From positions 1 to 64,000 of the forward strand of contig NZ_JAHBGE010000065.1 in NCBI RefSeq assembly GCF_018390635.1: DNA of 64,000 nt. Reading direction: 5' to 3'. The notes under the pieces are model-generated. The model ran no database searches. It was not told where the DNA came from and worked only from the letters and a program-made list of their open reading frames with translations. Of this stretch, positions 42,923 through 51,125 are shown one piece after another. Positions within the stretch are counted from its first letter, which is position 1. Each line of letters starts with the position of its first letter. The translations under genes and the position numbers were made by a program. Source of the stretch: Ancylobacter lacus (lineage in GTDB: Bacteria; Pseudomonadota; Alphaproteobacteria; Rhizobiales; Xanthobacteraceae).

Positions 42923-44143
42923 ATGATCTACGCCGCCTATCAGGCCCAGGCCGACCTGATGGACCCGCTGCGCGTGCTGGCGCGGCTGACCCGCCGCAGC
43001 CTCGGCGGCGCGCTGGCCGGCGGCTTCGGCGACAGCCTGCTGATGCGGCAGGTCGCGGCCGGGCTGGAGATGGTGGAGCGCGCCGGCCTCAGCCACGCCC
43101 GCCCGCCCTTCGGCATCACCGAGGTGGAGGTCGGCAACCGCACGGTGGCGGTGCGCGAGGAGATCGCCGCGGCCACCGAGTTCGGCACGCTGCTGCACTT
43201 CGCCAAGGACATCGAGCAGGCCCAGCCGCGCGTGCTGGTGGTGGCGCCGCTCTCCGGCCACTTCGCCACCCTGCTGCACGGCACCATCAAGACCCTGCTG
43301 CCGGAGAACGACGTCTACGTCACCGACTGGCACAATGCCCGCGACGTGCCGCTCTCGGCCGGCGCCTTCGGCTTCGACGACTATGTCGAGCACATCATCG
43401 ACTTCCTCGACGCCATCGGTCCCGGCGCCCATGTGCTCGCGGTGTGCCAGCCCTGCGTGCAGGTGCTGGTGGCCAGCGCGGTGATGGCGCAGGCCGGCCA
43501 CCCCGCCCAGCCGCACAGCATGACGCTGATGGCCGGCCCGGTGGACACCCGCATCAGCCCGACCAAGGTGAACGAGCTCGCCACCTCCAAGCCGATGGAC
43601 TGGTTCGAGCGCAACCTCATCTCCACCGTGCCGCCGGGCTTCGCCGGGGTCGGGCGGCGGGTCTATCCCGGCTTCGTGCAGGTCTCGGCCTTCATGGGCA
43701 TGAACCTGCAGCGCCACGTGCGGGCCCATCTCGACCTCTACGGCCACCTCGCCTTCGGCGAGACCGAGAAGGCGCAGACCACCAAGGCCTTCTACGACGA
43801 GTATTTCGCGGTGCTCGACCTCGCCGCCGAGTTCTACCTCGAAACCATCCGCATCGTGTTCCAGGAGCACGAGCTGCCCCGTGGCGTGCTGACCTATCGC
43901 GGCGAGCCGGTGGACTGCCGCGCCATCCGCCGCACGGCGCTGCTGACGGTGGAGGGGGAGCGCGACGACATCTGCGCGGTCGGCCAGACGGTGGCGGCGC
44001 AGGACCTGTGCAGCGGGCTGCGGCCGCACCGCAAGCGCCACCACATGCAGGCCGGCGTCGGCCATTACGGCGTGTTCAGCGGCCGCCGCTGGCAGGCGCA
44101 GGTCTATCCCATCGTGCGCAACCACATCCTCTCCGCGGACTGA
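42923..44143 (+). CDS. phaZ: Intracellular polyhydroxyalkanoate depolymerase
   Basis: PhaZ (406 aa) mobilises stored PHB granules. It starts MIYAAYQAQADLMDPLRVLAR. The alpha/beta-hydrolase fold has VLVVAPLSGHFATLLHGTIKTLLPENDVYVTDWHNARDVP and the Cys-nucleophile box HVLAVCQPCVQVL, in place of the Ser box of lipases. Further signatures are TLMAGPVDTRISPTKVN, VEGERDDICAVGQT (catalytic Asp region) and the final GVGHYGVFSGRRW (catalytic His). It implies that the organism makes PHB. Confidence 0.94.
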   Translation: MIYAAYQAQADLMDPLRVLARLTRRSLGGALAGGFGDSLLMRQVAAGLEMVERAGLSHARPPFGITEVEVGNRTVAVREEIAAATEFGTLLHFAKDIEQAQPRVLVVAPLSGHFATLLHGTIKTLLPENDVYVTDWHNARDVPLSAGAFGFDDYVEHIIDFLDAIGPGAHVLAVCQPCVQVLVASAVMAQAGHPAQPHSMTLMAGPVDTRISPTKVNELATSKPMDWFERNLISTVPPGFAGVGRRVYPGFVQVSAFMGMNLQRHVRAHLDLYGHLAFGETEKAQTTKAFYDEYFAVLDLAAEFYLETIRIVFQEHELPRGVLTYRGEPVDCRAIRRTALLTVEGERDDICAVGQTVAAQDLCSGLRPHRKRHHMQAGVGHYGVFSGRRWQAQVYPIVRNHILSAD

Positions 44144-44328
44144 GCGCCGCCCCGCCCGCCGGGGCGCCCTGCCGTCGCGGCGGCGTGGGGTCGGGACGGC
44201 GTGGCGTCGCGGCGGCGTCATGGCGTCGTCACGGTTGACGGCGCACCTTCCCGTCCTCATGGTGCCGCGGCCCGGCGCATGTCGCGCGGCGCGTTGTTTC
44301 TGCTGACTTTTGGAGGAGTTCCCCAAGA

Positions 44329-45756
44329 ATGTCCGTTTGGCCGGTCTATGCCCAAATCGACGGTCCCATCGTGATGATCGGCTTCGGCTCGATCGGCCGC
44401 GGGACGCTGCCTCTTCTGGAGCGTCACTTCACCTTCGATAAGGAACGGCTGACGGTCATCGACCCGGTGGACGACAACCGCGCGCTGCTCGACGAGCGCG
44501 GCATCCGCTTCCTCCAGCTCGGCATCACCCGCGAGAACTACCGCGAGGTGCTGACGCCCCTGCTCACCTCGGGCGGGCGCGGCTTCGTCATCAACCTGTC
44601 GGTCGACACCGGCTCGGTCGACCTGATGAACCTCGCCCGCGAACTCGGCGCCCTCTACATCGACACGGTGGTCGAGCCCTGGCTCGGCTTCTACTTCGAC
44701 AAGGACGCGACCCCCGCCAGCCGCTCCAACTACGCGCTGCGCGAATCCATGCTGAAGGCCAAGCGCGCCAATCCGGGCGGTCCGACCGCGGTGTCCTGCT
44801 GCGGCGCCAATCCCGGCATGGTGTCGTGGTTCGTCAAGAAGGCGCTGGTCGACGTCGCCACCGATAGCGGCCTCCCCTTCGAGGAACCCGCCAGCCGCGA
44901 GGGCTGGGCCGAGCTGATGCAGCGCCTCGGCGTGAAGGGCATCCACATCGCCGAGCGCGACACCCAGCGCGCCCGCGATCCCCGCCCCTTCGGCGTGTTC
45001 GTCAACACCTGGTCGGTTGAGGGATTCGTCTCCGAAGGCCTGCAGCCGGCCGAACTCGGCTGGGGCACCCATGAGAAATGGATGCCGGAAAACGGCTACA
45101 CCCACAATTTCGGCTCCGGCGCCGCGATCTACCTGATGCAGCCGGGCGCCGCCACCAAGGTGCGCACCTGGTGCCCGAGCCTCGGCGCGCAGCACGGCTT
45201 CCTCGTCACCCACAACGAGTCGATCTCGATCGCCGACTATTTCACGGTGCGCAACGGCGCCCAGGTCGCCTACCGCCCCACCTGTCACTATGCCTACCAC
45301 CCCTGCAACGACGCGCTGGTGTCGTGGCACGAGATGTTCGGCAATGAGGGCCAGTTCTCCGGCGAGTGGAGCATTCTCGACGAGAACGAGATCGTCGACG
45401 GGCGCGACGAGCTCGGCGTGCTGCTCTACGGCCACGCCAAGAACGCCTACTGGTTCGGCTCGCAGCTCACCATCGAGGAAGCCCGCAACCTCGCACCCTA
45501 CCAGACCGCGACCGGGCTTCAGGTCACCTCCGCCGTGCTGGCCGGCATGGTGTGGGCGCTGGAGAATCCCGAGGCCGGCATCGTCGAGGCCGAGGAAATG
45601 GATTACAGGCGCTGCCTCGAGGTGCAGTTGCCCTATCTCGGCACGGTGAAGGGCTACTACACCGACTGGACCCCGCTGGCGGGCCGTCCCGGCCTGTTCC
45701 CGGAAGACCTCGACACCAGCGACCCCTGGCAGTTCCGCAACGTGCTGGTGCGCTGA
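44329..45756 (+). CDS. hss: Homospermidine synthase
   Basis: Hss (475 aa) makes sym-homospermidine from two putrescine molecules, or from spermidine plus putrescine, using NAD+ as a recycled cofactor. The Rossmann start is IVMIGFGSIGRGTLPLLERHF, followed by VINLSVDTGSVDLMNLARELGALYIDTVVEPW, SCCGANPGMVSWFVKKAL, ENGYTHNFGSGAAIYLMQPGA and TCHYAYHPCNDAL. GGAGGAG lies 10 nt before the ATG, and a weak TTGACG-N17-CATGGT promoter sits at 44235-44263. It depends on putrescine from the nearby ornithine decarboxylase. Confidence 0.96.
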   Translation: MSVWPVYAQIDGPIVMIGFGSIGRGTLPLLERHFTFDKERLTVIDPVDDNRALLDERGIRFLQLGITRENYREVLTPLLTSGGRGFVINLSVDTGSVDLMNLARELGALYIDTVVEPWLGFYFDKDATPASRSNYALRESMLKAKRANPGGPTAVSCCGANPGMVSWFVKKALVDVATDSGLPFEEPASREGWAELMQRLGVKGIHIAERDTQRARDPRPFGVFVNTWSVEGFVSEGLQPAELGWGTHEKWMPENGYTHNFGSGAAIYLMQPGAATKVRTWCPSLGAQHGFLVTHNESISIADYFTVRNGAQVAYRPTCHYAYHPCNDALVSWHEMFGNEGQFSGEWSILDENEIVDGRDELGVLLYGHAKNAYWFGSQLTIEEARNLAPYQTATGLQVTSAVLAGMVWALENPEAGIVEAEEMDYRRCLEVQLPYLGTVKGYYTDWTPLAGRPGLFPEDLDTSDPWQFRNVLVR

Positions 45757-45851
45757 GCTATGGCGGGAGGGCCCTCACCCCTTCCCGCCGCGCCCTGCCG
45801 CCGCGCCCTGCCAAGGGACGCCCTGCGTCCCGGCGAGCCGATGGCAACCTG

Positions 45852-45882
45852 AAAAAAGGCGGCGCCCGACGGGTGCCGCCTT
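45852..45882 (-). terminator. Intrinsic terminator of cbiM
   Basis: An 11-bp stem with one G-U pair (AAGGCGGCGCC/GGTGCCGCCTT, 45856-45866 and 45872-45882) is followed on the minus strand by TTTTTT (45857-45852 overlapping the stem end). It lies 60 nt after the cbiM stop, in the convergent hss/cbiM gap. Confidence 0.78.
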
Positions 45883-45940
45883 CCGCGTTTCAGGGCGGGT
45901 GCCGCGCCGCCGGGTCGGGCGCCTCCCCGGCCGTCCCGCC

Positions 45941-46618
45941 TCACGCCGCGTTGTAGAGCCGGCGCTCCAGCAGCGGGCTGCCGTTCAGCCGGTGCAGCGC
46001 CTTCGCCGCACCGAGCACGGCCAGGTCGACCAGCGGCTCCACCAGGATGACCAGCATGTAGGCCGCGCCGAACGAGCCGATCGCCGCCGCGTTCTCCACC
46101 GTGAAGCCATGGCCGTAGAAGGCCCAGAACGCCACCCACGCCACGATGCCGGCCTGATAGGCGGTGGAGAGCGCCAGCGCCTGCCGGTACTTCAGCTCCA
46201 CATAGGGCGTCGCCGGAGCGATGATCGCCCGCGACAGCGCGGTGAGCGCGAACAGCGGCACCAGCAGCGTGGTGACGTTCATGCCGTATTGCGGCAGGTC
46301 GAAGGGCGCGAAGAACACGCCCTGGATCAGCAGCCCGAGGGCGAGGCCGATCGCCGCCGGCGCCACCCCGAAGACGAGGAACAGCGTCGAGCCGAGGATG
46401 AGATGCACCTCGGACACCCCGACCGGATGGTGGGGCAGCACTTCGAAGAAGCTGAAGACCAGCGCGGTGGTGGCGAGGCTGCGCAGCGCCAGCGAGGCGA
46501 GGCCGCGCGTGTGCACCGTCTCCGCCGCGAGCTTCAGCGTGACCGCGCCGGCCGCGGCGGCGGTGACGTAGCCGAGCCAGATTTTTCCTTCGGCCACGAG
46601 GCCGGGTTCGATATGCAT
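45941..46618 (-). CDS. cbiM: Cobalt ECF transporter substrate-binding membrane protein CbiM
   Basis: CbiM (225 aa) is the metal-binding membrane subunit of the cobalt ECF transporter. The N-terminal MHIEPGLVAEG supplies the metal-binding loop (amino group and His2). Further signatures are SFFEVLPHHPVGVSEVHLILGSTLFLVFG and GVFFAPFDLPQYGMNVTTLLVPLFALT with about six helices. A cobalamin riboswitch precedes it, so B12 represses it. CbiN, CbiQ and CbiO are not next to it: the gene ends in its own terminator. Confidence 0.93.
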   Translation of the reverse strand: MHIEPGLVAEGKIWLGYVTAAAAGAVTLKLAAETVHTRGLASLALRSLATTALVFSFFEVLPHHPVGVSEVHLILGSTLFLVFGVAPAAIGLALGLLIQGVFFAPFDLPQYGMNVTTLLVPLFALTALSRAIIAPATPYVELKYRQALALSTAYQAGIVAWVAFWAFYGHGFTVENAAAIGSFGAAYMLVILVEPLVDLAVLGAAKALHRLNGSPLLERRLYNAA

Positions 46619-46669
46619 GCCGTTCTCCTTCGCCGTCTCACCCGACGGCTCGCGTTGGACCCATGCCCA

Positions 46670-46850
46670 TGGCCGGTCTCCTGACTCGCGGGTCCACGCT
46701 CGCTTCCGCCTTCCCGGCCCACGCCTTTCGGTCGCGGGCCAGTGGCGTGATGGAAGCTCGCTCGCCGCTCACAGTCGCGGGGGCGGTCGGGGCTTCGGGC
46801 TTACGCCCTTCCCCGTTCCCGTTTCATCCGGGCGAGTCGTCGCCCGGACA
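46670..46850 (-). promoter_or_regulatory. Cobalamin (B12) riboswitch
   Basis: Read on the minus strand, the 5' part has ATGAAACGGGAAC. Then come CCGCCCCCGCGACTGTGAGCGG (46787-46766 region), the B12 box GCCACTGG (46747-46740), a GGGAAGGCGG element and the 3' core GCGAGTCAGGAGACCGG (46690-46674). These are the conserved cobalamin riboswitch blocks in order. A perfect 8-bp hairpin, CCGGGCGA/TCGCCCGG, lies at the 5' edge (46829-46848). Between the aptamer and cbiM a GCCGTC/GACGGC hairpin (46633-46650) abuts the AAGGAG ribosome-binding site, suggesting translational control. Confidence 0.93.
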
Positions 46851-46864
46851 CCATGTGACCCTGC

Positions 46865-46893
46865 ATCACGGTCGTGCCGGGAGGTGCTGTCAA
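46865..46893 (-). promoter_or_regulatory. Candidate promoter of the cbiM riboswitch transcript
   Basis: Minus-strand TTGACA (46893-46888), a 17-nt spacer and CGTGAT (46870-46865) place transcription start at the 5' edge of the riboswitch. The -35 is perfect; the -10 matches three of six positions. Confidence 0.5.
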
Positions 46894-47100
46894 GGCGGCG
46901 CGGGCGCGTTCACGGGGGAGGAGGCGTTGGCCGCCACTCCCCCGGCCTGCGGGCAAACCGCCTATCCGGCATCGCCACGGGCCGCCGCGCCATGGCATTC
47001 GGGCCGGGACTGCTTACGTCTGGTGCGCACGGCCGGCGCGCGCCGCCGGCAGCCCTGCGGGCGCGGCCACCCGGCGCGCCCACCCCACCCGGAGAATGAC
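46894..47100 (+). other. Intergenic stretch between the riboswitch promoter and the GST gene
   Basis: GC-rich, with no gene seen. It must hold the promoter of the downstream GST on the plus strand, but no strong match was found. GGAGAATGAC directly precedes its GTG start. Confidence 0.5.
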
Positions 47101-47808
47101 GTGACGGATCTTTCCAGCTTCCCCGTCGCCCGCCGCTGGCCGGCGCAGCACCCCGACCGGCTCCAGCTCTATTCCTTCCCCACCCCCAACGGGGTGAAGG
47201 TCTCGATCCTGCTGGAGGAGACCGGCCTGCCCTACGAGGCCCACACCGTCAACATCGGCAAGGACGAGACCTGGACCCCGGAATTCCTGTCGCTGAACCC
47301 GAACGGCAAGATTCCCGCGATCCTCGACCCCGACGGGCCGGGCGGCCGGCCGCTGGCGCTGTTCGAGAGCGGCGCCATCCTCCTCTATCTCGCCGAGAAG
47401 ACCGGGCGGTTCCTGCCGGCCGATCCGGCGGCGCGCTACGAGACCATCCAGTGGGTGATGTGGCAGATGGGCGGGGTCGGGCCGATGTTCGGCCAGCTCG
47501 GCTTCTTCCACAAATTCGCCGGCGCCGCCTATGAGGACAAGCGCCCGCGCGACCGCTACGCCAAGGAGAGCGCGCGGCTGCTGCGGGTGCTCGAGGCCCG
47601 GCTGGAAGGGCGCGACTGGATCATGGGCGCGGACTACACCATCGCCGACATCGCGCTGCTGGGCTGGGTGCGCGGCTTCGTGGGGTTCTACGGCGCCGGC
47701 GATCTGGTCGCTTATGACGAGCTCACCAACGTGCCGGCCTGGCTGGCGCGTGGCCTCGCCCGGCCGGCGGTGCAGCGCGGGCTGGAGATTCCGGCCCGCC
47801 CGGCCTGA
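47101..47808 (+). CDS. Glutathione S-transferase family protein (YfcG/Nu-class-like)
   Basis: This is a 235-residue GST. The N-terminal domain reads LQLYSFPTPNGVKVSILLEETGLPYEAHTVNIGKDETWTPEFLSLNPNGKIPAI and ALFESGAILLYLAEKTGRFLP. The all-helical C-domain has WVMWQMGGVGPMFGQLGFFHKFA and DYTIADIALLGWVRG. The pattern is that of YfcG/Ure2-like enzymes with disulfide-bond oxidoreductase or peroxide activity. GTG start at 47101 with GGAG upstream. Transcribed toward hemH (164-nt gap). Confidence 0.9.
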   Translation: MTDLSSFPVARRWPAQHPDRLQLYSFPTPNGVKVSILLEETGLPYEAHTVNIGKDETWTPEFLSLNPNGKIPAILDPDGPGGRPLALFESGAILLYLAEKTGRFLPADPAARYETIQWVMWQMGGVGPMFGQLGFFHKFAGAAYEDKRPRDRYAKESARLLRVLEARLEGRDWIMGADYTIADIALLGWVRGFVGFYGAGDLVAYDELTNVPAWLARGLARPAVQRGLEIPARPA

Positions 47809-47972
47809 TCCGGCGGCGGCGGCGCGGCGTAGCGGTCGGGAGCGTGCTCCGGGGACCGGCGCCGCGCCGTCCCCAGCGCCTCGCCCGCCGCCCCGGTCAA
47901 TGTGGCGGCTGGCAGGAGCGCGGATTTCCCCTATAAGCCCCTGCGAGAGGGCGAAACCGAGGTCGAGCCGAG

Positions 47973-49046
47973 ATGAACCAGAACGTGACGCCGCCGCGCG
48001 GGCCCTTCGCCCCCGCCCATCTGCCGGCCGACCATCCCCGGGTCGCCTTCGGCAAGATCGGCGTGCTCATCGTCAATCTCGGCACCCCGGACGCCACCGA
48101 CTACTGGTCGATGCGGCGCTATCTCGGCGAGTTCCTCTCCGACCGCCGCGTCATCGAGGTGAACCGCGCGCTGTGGTGGTTCCTGCTCAACGTCGTCATC
48201 CTCTCCCGCCGGCCGCAGGCCAAGGGCAAGGATTACGACACGATCTGGAACCGCGAGCGCAACGAGAGCCCGCTCAAGACCATCACCCGCGCCCAGTCCG
48301 AGAAGCTCGCCGCCCGGCTGGCGCCGCAGAGCGACCGGCTGGTGGTGGACTGGGCGATGCGCTACGGCAACCCCTCCATCGCCTCGCGCATCGAGGCGCT
48401 GCAGAAGCAGGGCTGCGAGCGCGTGCTGCTGGTGCCACTCTACCCGCAATACGCCGCCGCCACCTCCGCCACCGTCTGCGACAAGGCGTTCGAGGCGCTG
48501 ATGAAGATGCGCTGGCAGCCGGTGCTGCGGGTCGCCGCGCACTGGCCGGACGACCCGGTCTATATCGACGCCATCGCCTCCTCGATCGAGCGGTCGCTGG
48601 CCGGGCTGGACTGGGAGCCGGAGCTGGTGCTGGCCTCCTTCCACGGCATCCCGAAGGAGTATTTCGAGAAGGGCGACCCCTATCACTGCTACTGCTACAA
48701 GACCGCCCGGCTGGTGCGCGAGCGGCTCGGCTGGCCGGAGGGCCGGCTGCGCCTCACCTTCCAGTCCCGCTTCGGCCGGGCCGAATGGCTGCAGCCCTAC
48801 ACCGACAAGACCGTCGAAGCCCTCGCCAGGTCCGGCGTGAAGCGGCTCGCCGTCATCACCCCCGGCTTCGTCTCGGACTGCCTGGAGACGCTGGAGGAGA
48901 TCGCCGGCGAGAACGCCGAGATCTTCCACCACAATGGCGGCGAGCAGTTCCACTTCATCCCGTGCCTCAATGACAGCGAGGGCGGCATTGATGTGTTGCA
49001 CAACGTGATCCGCCGCGAGCTTTCCGGCTGGGTCGAGCTGGGCTAA
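47973..49046 (+). CDS. hemH: Ferrochelatase
   Basis: HemH (357 aa) inserts Fe2+ into protoporphyrin IX, the last step of heme synthesis. Present are GVLIVNLGTPDATDYWSMRRYLGEFLSDRRVIE, MRYGNPSI, LVPLYPQYAAATSATV, the catalytic His in LASFHGIPKEYFEKGDPYHCYCYKT, LTFQSRFGRAEWLQPYTD and VITPGFVSDCLETLEEI. Rhizobial-type length with a slightly extended N-terminus. It is followed after 55 nt by an acetyltransferase. Confidence 0.96.
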   Translation: MNQNVTPPRGPFAPAHLPADHPRVAFGKIGVLIVNLGTPDATDYWSMRRYLGEFLSDRRVIEVNRALWWFLLNVVILSRRPQAKGKDYDTIWNRERNESPLKTITRAQSEKLAARLAPQSDRLVVDWAMRYGNPSIASRIEALQKQGCERVLLVPLYPQYAAATSATVCDKAFEALMKMRWQPVLRVAAHWPDDPVYIDAIASSIERSLAGLDWEPELVLASFHGIPKEYFEKGDPYHCYCYKTARLVRERLGWPEGRLRLTFQSRFGRAEWLQPYTDKTVEALARSGVKRLAVITPGFVSDCLETLEEIAGENAEIFHHNGGEQFHFIPCLNDSEGGIDVLHNVIRRELSGWVELG

Positions 49047-49101
49047 CCCGCTTCCCCACAGGCAGGCGCCCGCGGGAAGGCGCCGGGGATGGGGGAAAGC
49101 G

Positions 49102-49677
49102 ATGAGCCTTGACCGCGACGACGGCGACCGCCGCAGCCACCTCCAGCGCATGCTGGCGGGCGAGCCTTATCTCGCCAGCGACCCGGAGATCGTCGCCGCC
49201 CAGCGCGCGGCGGCCGCCTTCATGGTGCGCTACAACGCCAGCCTCGCCGAGGACGACGCGGCGCGGCTGGCGCTGCTGCGCGCCCGCTTCGCCGCGGTGG
49301 GGGAAGGCTGCGTCATCCGCCCGCCCTTCCACTGCGACTACGGCTTCAACATCACCCTTGGCGCCGGGGTGTTCCTCAATTTCAACTGCGTGGTGCTGGA
49401 TGTGGTCTCCGTCACCATCGGTGCGCGGACCCAGATCGGGCCGGGGGTGCAGATCCTGACCGCCGACCACCCGCGCGACCCCGCCGAGCGCGCCACCGGC
49501 TGGGAATTCGGCCGGCCGGTGACGATCGGCGCCAATGTGTGGATCGGCGCCGGCGCCATCGTCCTGCCGGGGGTGACGGTCGGCGACGACGCCCTGATCG
49601 GCGCCGGGGCGGTGGTCACGCGCGACGTGCCGGCCGGCGCCACCGTCGTCGGCAACCCCGCCCGGCAGCGGGTATAG
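49102..49677 (+). CDS. Sugar O-acetyltransferase (maltose/galactoside type)
   Basis: This is a 191-residue hexapeptide transferase of the NodL/LacA/Maa group. The Mac domain is RSHLQRMLAGEPYLASDPEIVAAQRAAAAFMVRYNAS; the left-handed helix is VIRPPFHCDYGFNITLGAGVFLNFNCVVLD with VQILTADHPRDP (catalytic His) and the C-terminal GANVWIGAGAIVLPGVTVGDDALIGAGAVVTRDVPAGATVVGNPAR. The acceptor sugar is unknown. It converges with a LysR gene, 11 nt away. Confidence 0.9.
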   Translation: MSLDRDDGDRRSHLQRMLAGEPYLASDPEIVAAQRAAAAFMVRYNASLAEDDAARLALLRARFAAVGEGCVIRPPFHCDYGFNITLGAGVFLNFNCVVLDVVSVTIGARTQIGPGVQILTADHPRDPAERATGWEFGRPVTIGANVWIGAGAIVLPGVTVGDDALIGAGAVVTRDVPAGATVVGNPARQRV

Positions 49678-49688
49678 GCGCGGCCGGC

Positions 49689-50573
49689 TCAGGCCGGGCG
49701 ATGGGCCTCGCGCACCAGCGCCAGCCACGCCTTGGCCGCCTCGGAGAAGAAGGCCCCGCGCCGCCATGCCATCGCCATCGCCCAGTCCGTCCCCTCTTCG
49801 TCCAGCGGCACCTGCCGCACCTGGGGGTCGGGCCGCTGCCGGGCGATGAGCTGCGGCAGGAAGGCGGCGCCCAGCCCCGCCGCCACGAGCTGCACCATGA
49901 AGTCGATCTGGCTGGAGCGGGCGACCACGTCGGGCTCGAAGCCGGCGCGCCGCGCCGCTTCCAGCACGATGCGGCTCAGGGTGAAGCCGCTGTCGAACAG
50001 GATCAGCGGCGTCTCGCGCAGGTCCAGCATGGCGAGCCGCTCGCGCGCGGCGAGCGGATGGGCCGCCGGCAGCAGCACCAGCAGCGGCTCGCGCCGCACC
50101 TCCTGCCACTCGAATTCCGCCGAGGTCGGCAGCAGCGCCCCGGCGAAGTCGATCTCGCCCGCGCGCAGCCGTGCCTCCAGCTCGTCGCTGCCATGTTCCG
50201 CCAGCCGCACCTCGATGCCGGGGTAGCGCCGGCGGTAGATGGCGAAGAGCGGCGCGAACAGGGTCGCGCTGCCCACCGGCGGCAGGCCGAGCTTCAGCAC
50301 GCCGCGCCGGAGCCCGCGGATTTCGTCGAGCTCGGCGAGGAGGTCGTCGCGGTCGGCCAGCAGCTTCACGCCGCGGCGGTACACCACCTCGCCCACCGGG
50401 GTGAGCAGGCTGCGATGGCCGATGCGGTCGAGCAGCGGGGCGCCGATCTCCTCCTCGAGCTGCTTCACCGCCTTGGACACAGTGGACTGGGTGGCGAAGA
50501 CGGTGCGCGCGGCCTGGGAGAAGCCGCCCTGGCGCACGACCTCGACAAAGGCGCGGAGGGTGCGGAAATCCAT
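49689..50573 (-). CDS. LysR family transcriptional regulator divergent from lrgAB
   Basis: This is a 294-residue regulator with an N-terminal helix-turn-helix (MDFRTLRAFVEVVRQGGFSQAARTVFATQSTVSKAVKQLEEEIG) and a LysR substrate domain. The start at 50573 has AAGAAGG upstream; the frame opens to 50609. It is divergent from lrgAB with 87 nt between starts and a perfect dyad in the gap, so it is the probable activator of lrgAB, as in other bacteria where LysR genes adjoin cid/lrg genes. Confidence 0.9.
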   Translation of the reverse strand: MDFRTLRAFVEVVRQGGFSQAARTVFATQSTVSKAVKQLEEEIGAPLLDRIGHRSLLTPVGEVVYRRGVKLLADRDDLLAELDEIRGLRRGVLKLGLPPVGSATLFAPLFAIYRRRYPGIEVRLAEHGSDELEARLRAGEIDFAGALLPTSAEFEWQEVRREPLLVLLPAAHPLAARERLAMLDLRETPLILFDSGFTLSRIVLEAARRAGFEPDVVARSSQIDFMVQLVAAGLGAAFLPQLIARQRPDPQVRQVPLDEEGTDWAMAMAWRRGAFFSEAAKAWLALVREAHRPA

Positions 50574-50586
50574 CGCTATGCCTTCT

Positions 50587-50600
50587 TGGAATAATTTCCA
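50587..50600. promoter_or_regulatory. Dyad in the LysR/lrgA intergenic region
   Basis: TGGAA-TAAT-TTCCA is a perfect 5+5 inverted repeat fitting the LysR T-N11-A type of site, 14 nt upstream of the regulator start codon and 61 nt before lrgA. It may be autoregulatory and shared with lrgAB. Confidence 0.5.
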
Positions 50601-50660
50601 GTCTATCAATTCATTTTCATCATAAGGCCGGCGGGTCTACTAGGAAAGCGAGAGGTCGCC

Positions 50661-51125
50661 ATGAAGCCCATCGCCTTCCGTTCCGCCGCTGCCCGTCCCG
50701 CCGCCACCCGCCCGGCCCTGCCGCGCGCCGCCCGCGTGGCGCGGCTCGTGCGCCACAGCCCGCTGCTGCAGGTGGGTCTCGTCGCCGGCTTCTGGTTGGC
50801 GGGGGAGGCCATGGTGCGGCTGCTCGGGCTGCCGCTGCCGGGCGGCCTCGTCGGCCTCGCCCTGGTGCTGGCGCTGCTGGCGAGCGGCCGGCTGAAGCGG
50901 CAGAACCTGCGGCGCGGCGCGCAATGGCTGCTGGCCGACATGCTGCTGTTCTTCGTGCCCGCGGTGCTGGCGGTGCTCGACCATGGCGAGCTGATCGGGC
51001 TCACCGGGCTCAAGATCCTGTTCGTCATTCTGCTCAGCACGGTGATGGTGATGGTGGTCACCGCGCTCACCGTCGAGGCCCTGAGCCGCTGGAGCCGCGC
51101 CGATGATGAGCCTGCTCTCTCCTGA
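50661..51125 (+). CDS. lrgA: LrgA/CidA family holin-like protein
   Basis: This 154-residue membrane protein has a basic Ala/Arg-rich N-terminus of about 35 residues and four helices: LLQVGLVAGFWLAGEAMVRLLGLPLPGGLVGLALVLALL, ADMLLFFVPAVLAVLDHGEL and GLKILFVILLSTVMVMVVTALTVEAL. PLPGGLVG and LFFVPA are the LrgA signatures. Such proteins act with LrgB in control of murein hydrolase activity or in pyruvate or glycolate transport. Its 3' end overlaps lrgB. Confidence 0.9.
   Translation: MKPIAFRSAAARPAATRPALPRAARVARLVRHSPLLQVGLVAGFWLAGEAMVRLLGLPLPGGLVGLALVLALLASGRLKRQNLRRGAQWLLADMLLFFVPAVLAVLDHGELIGLTGLKILFVILLSTVMVMVVTALTVEALSRWSRADDEPALS

Noticed and set aside
49102-50609. A possible NodL nodulation cluster, suggested by the NodL-like acetyltransferase and a neighbouring LysR gene
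   Set aside because: No nodABC or nod box is seen. The LysR gene pairs with lrgAB, and the acetyltransferase family is broad.
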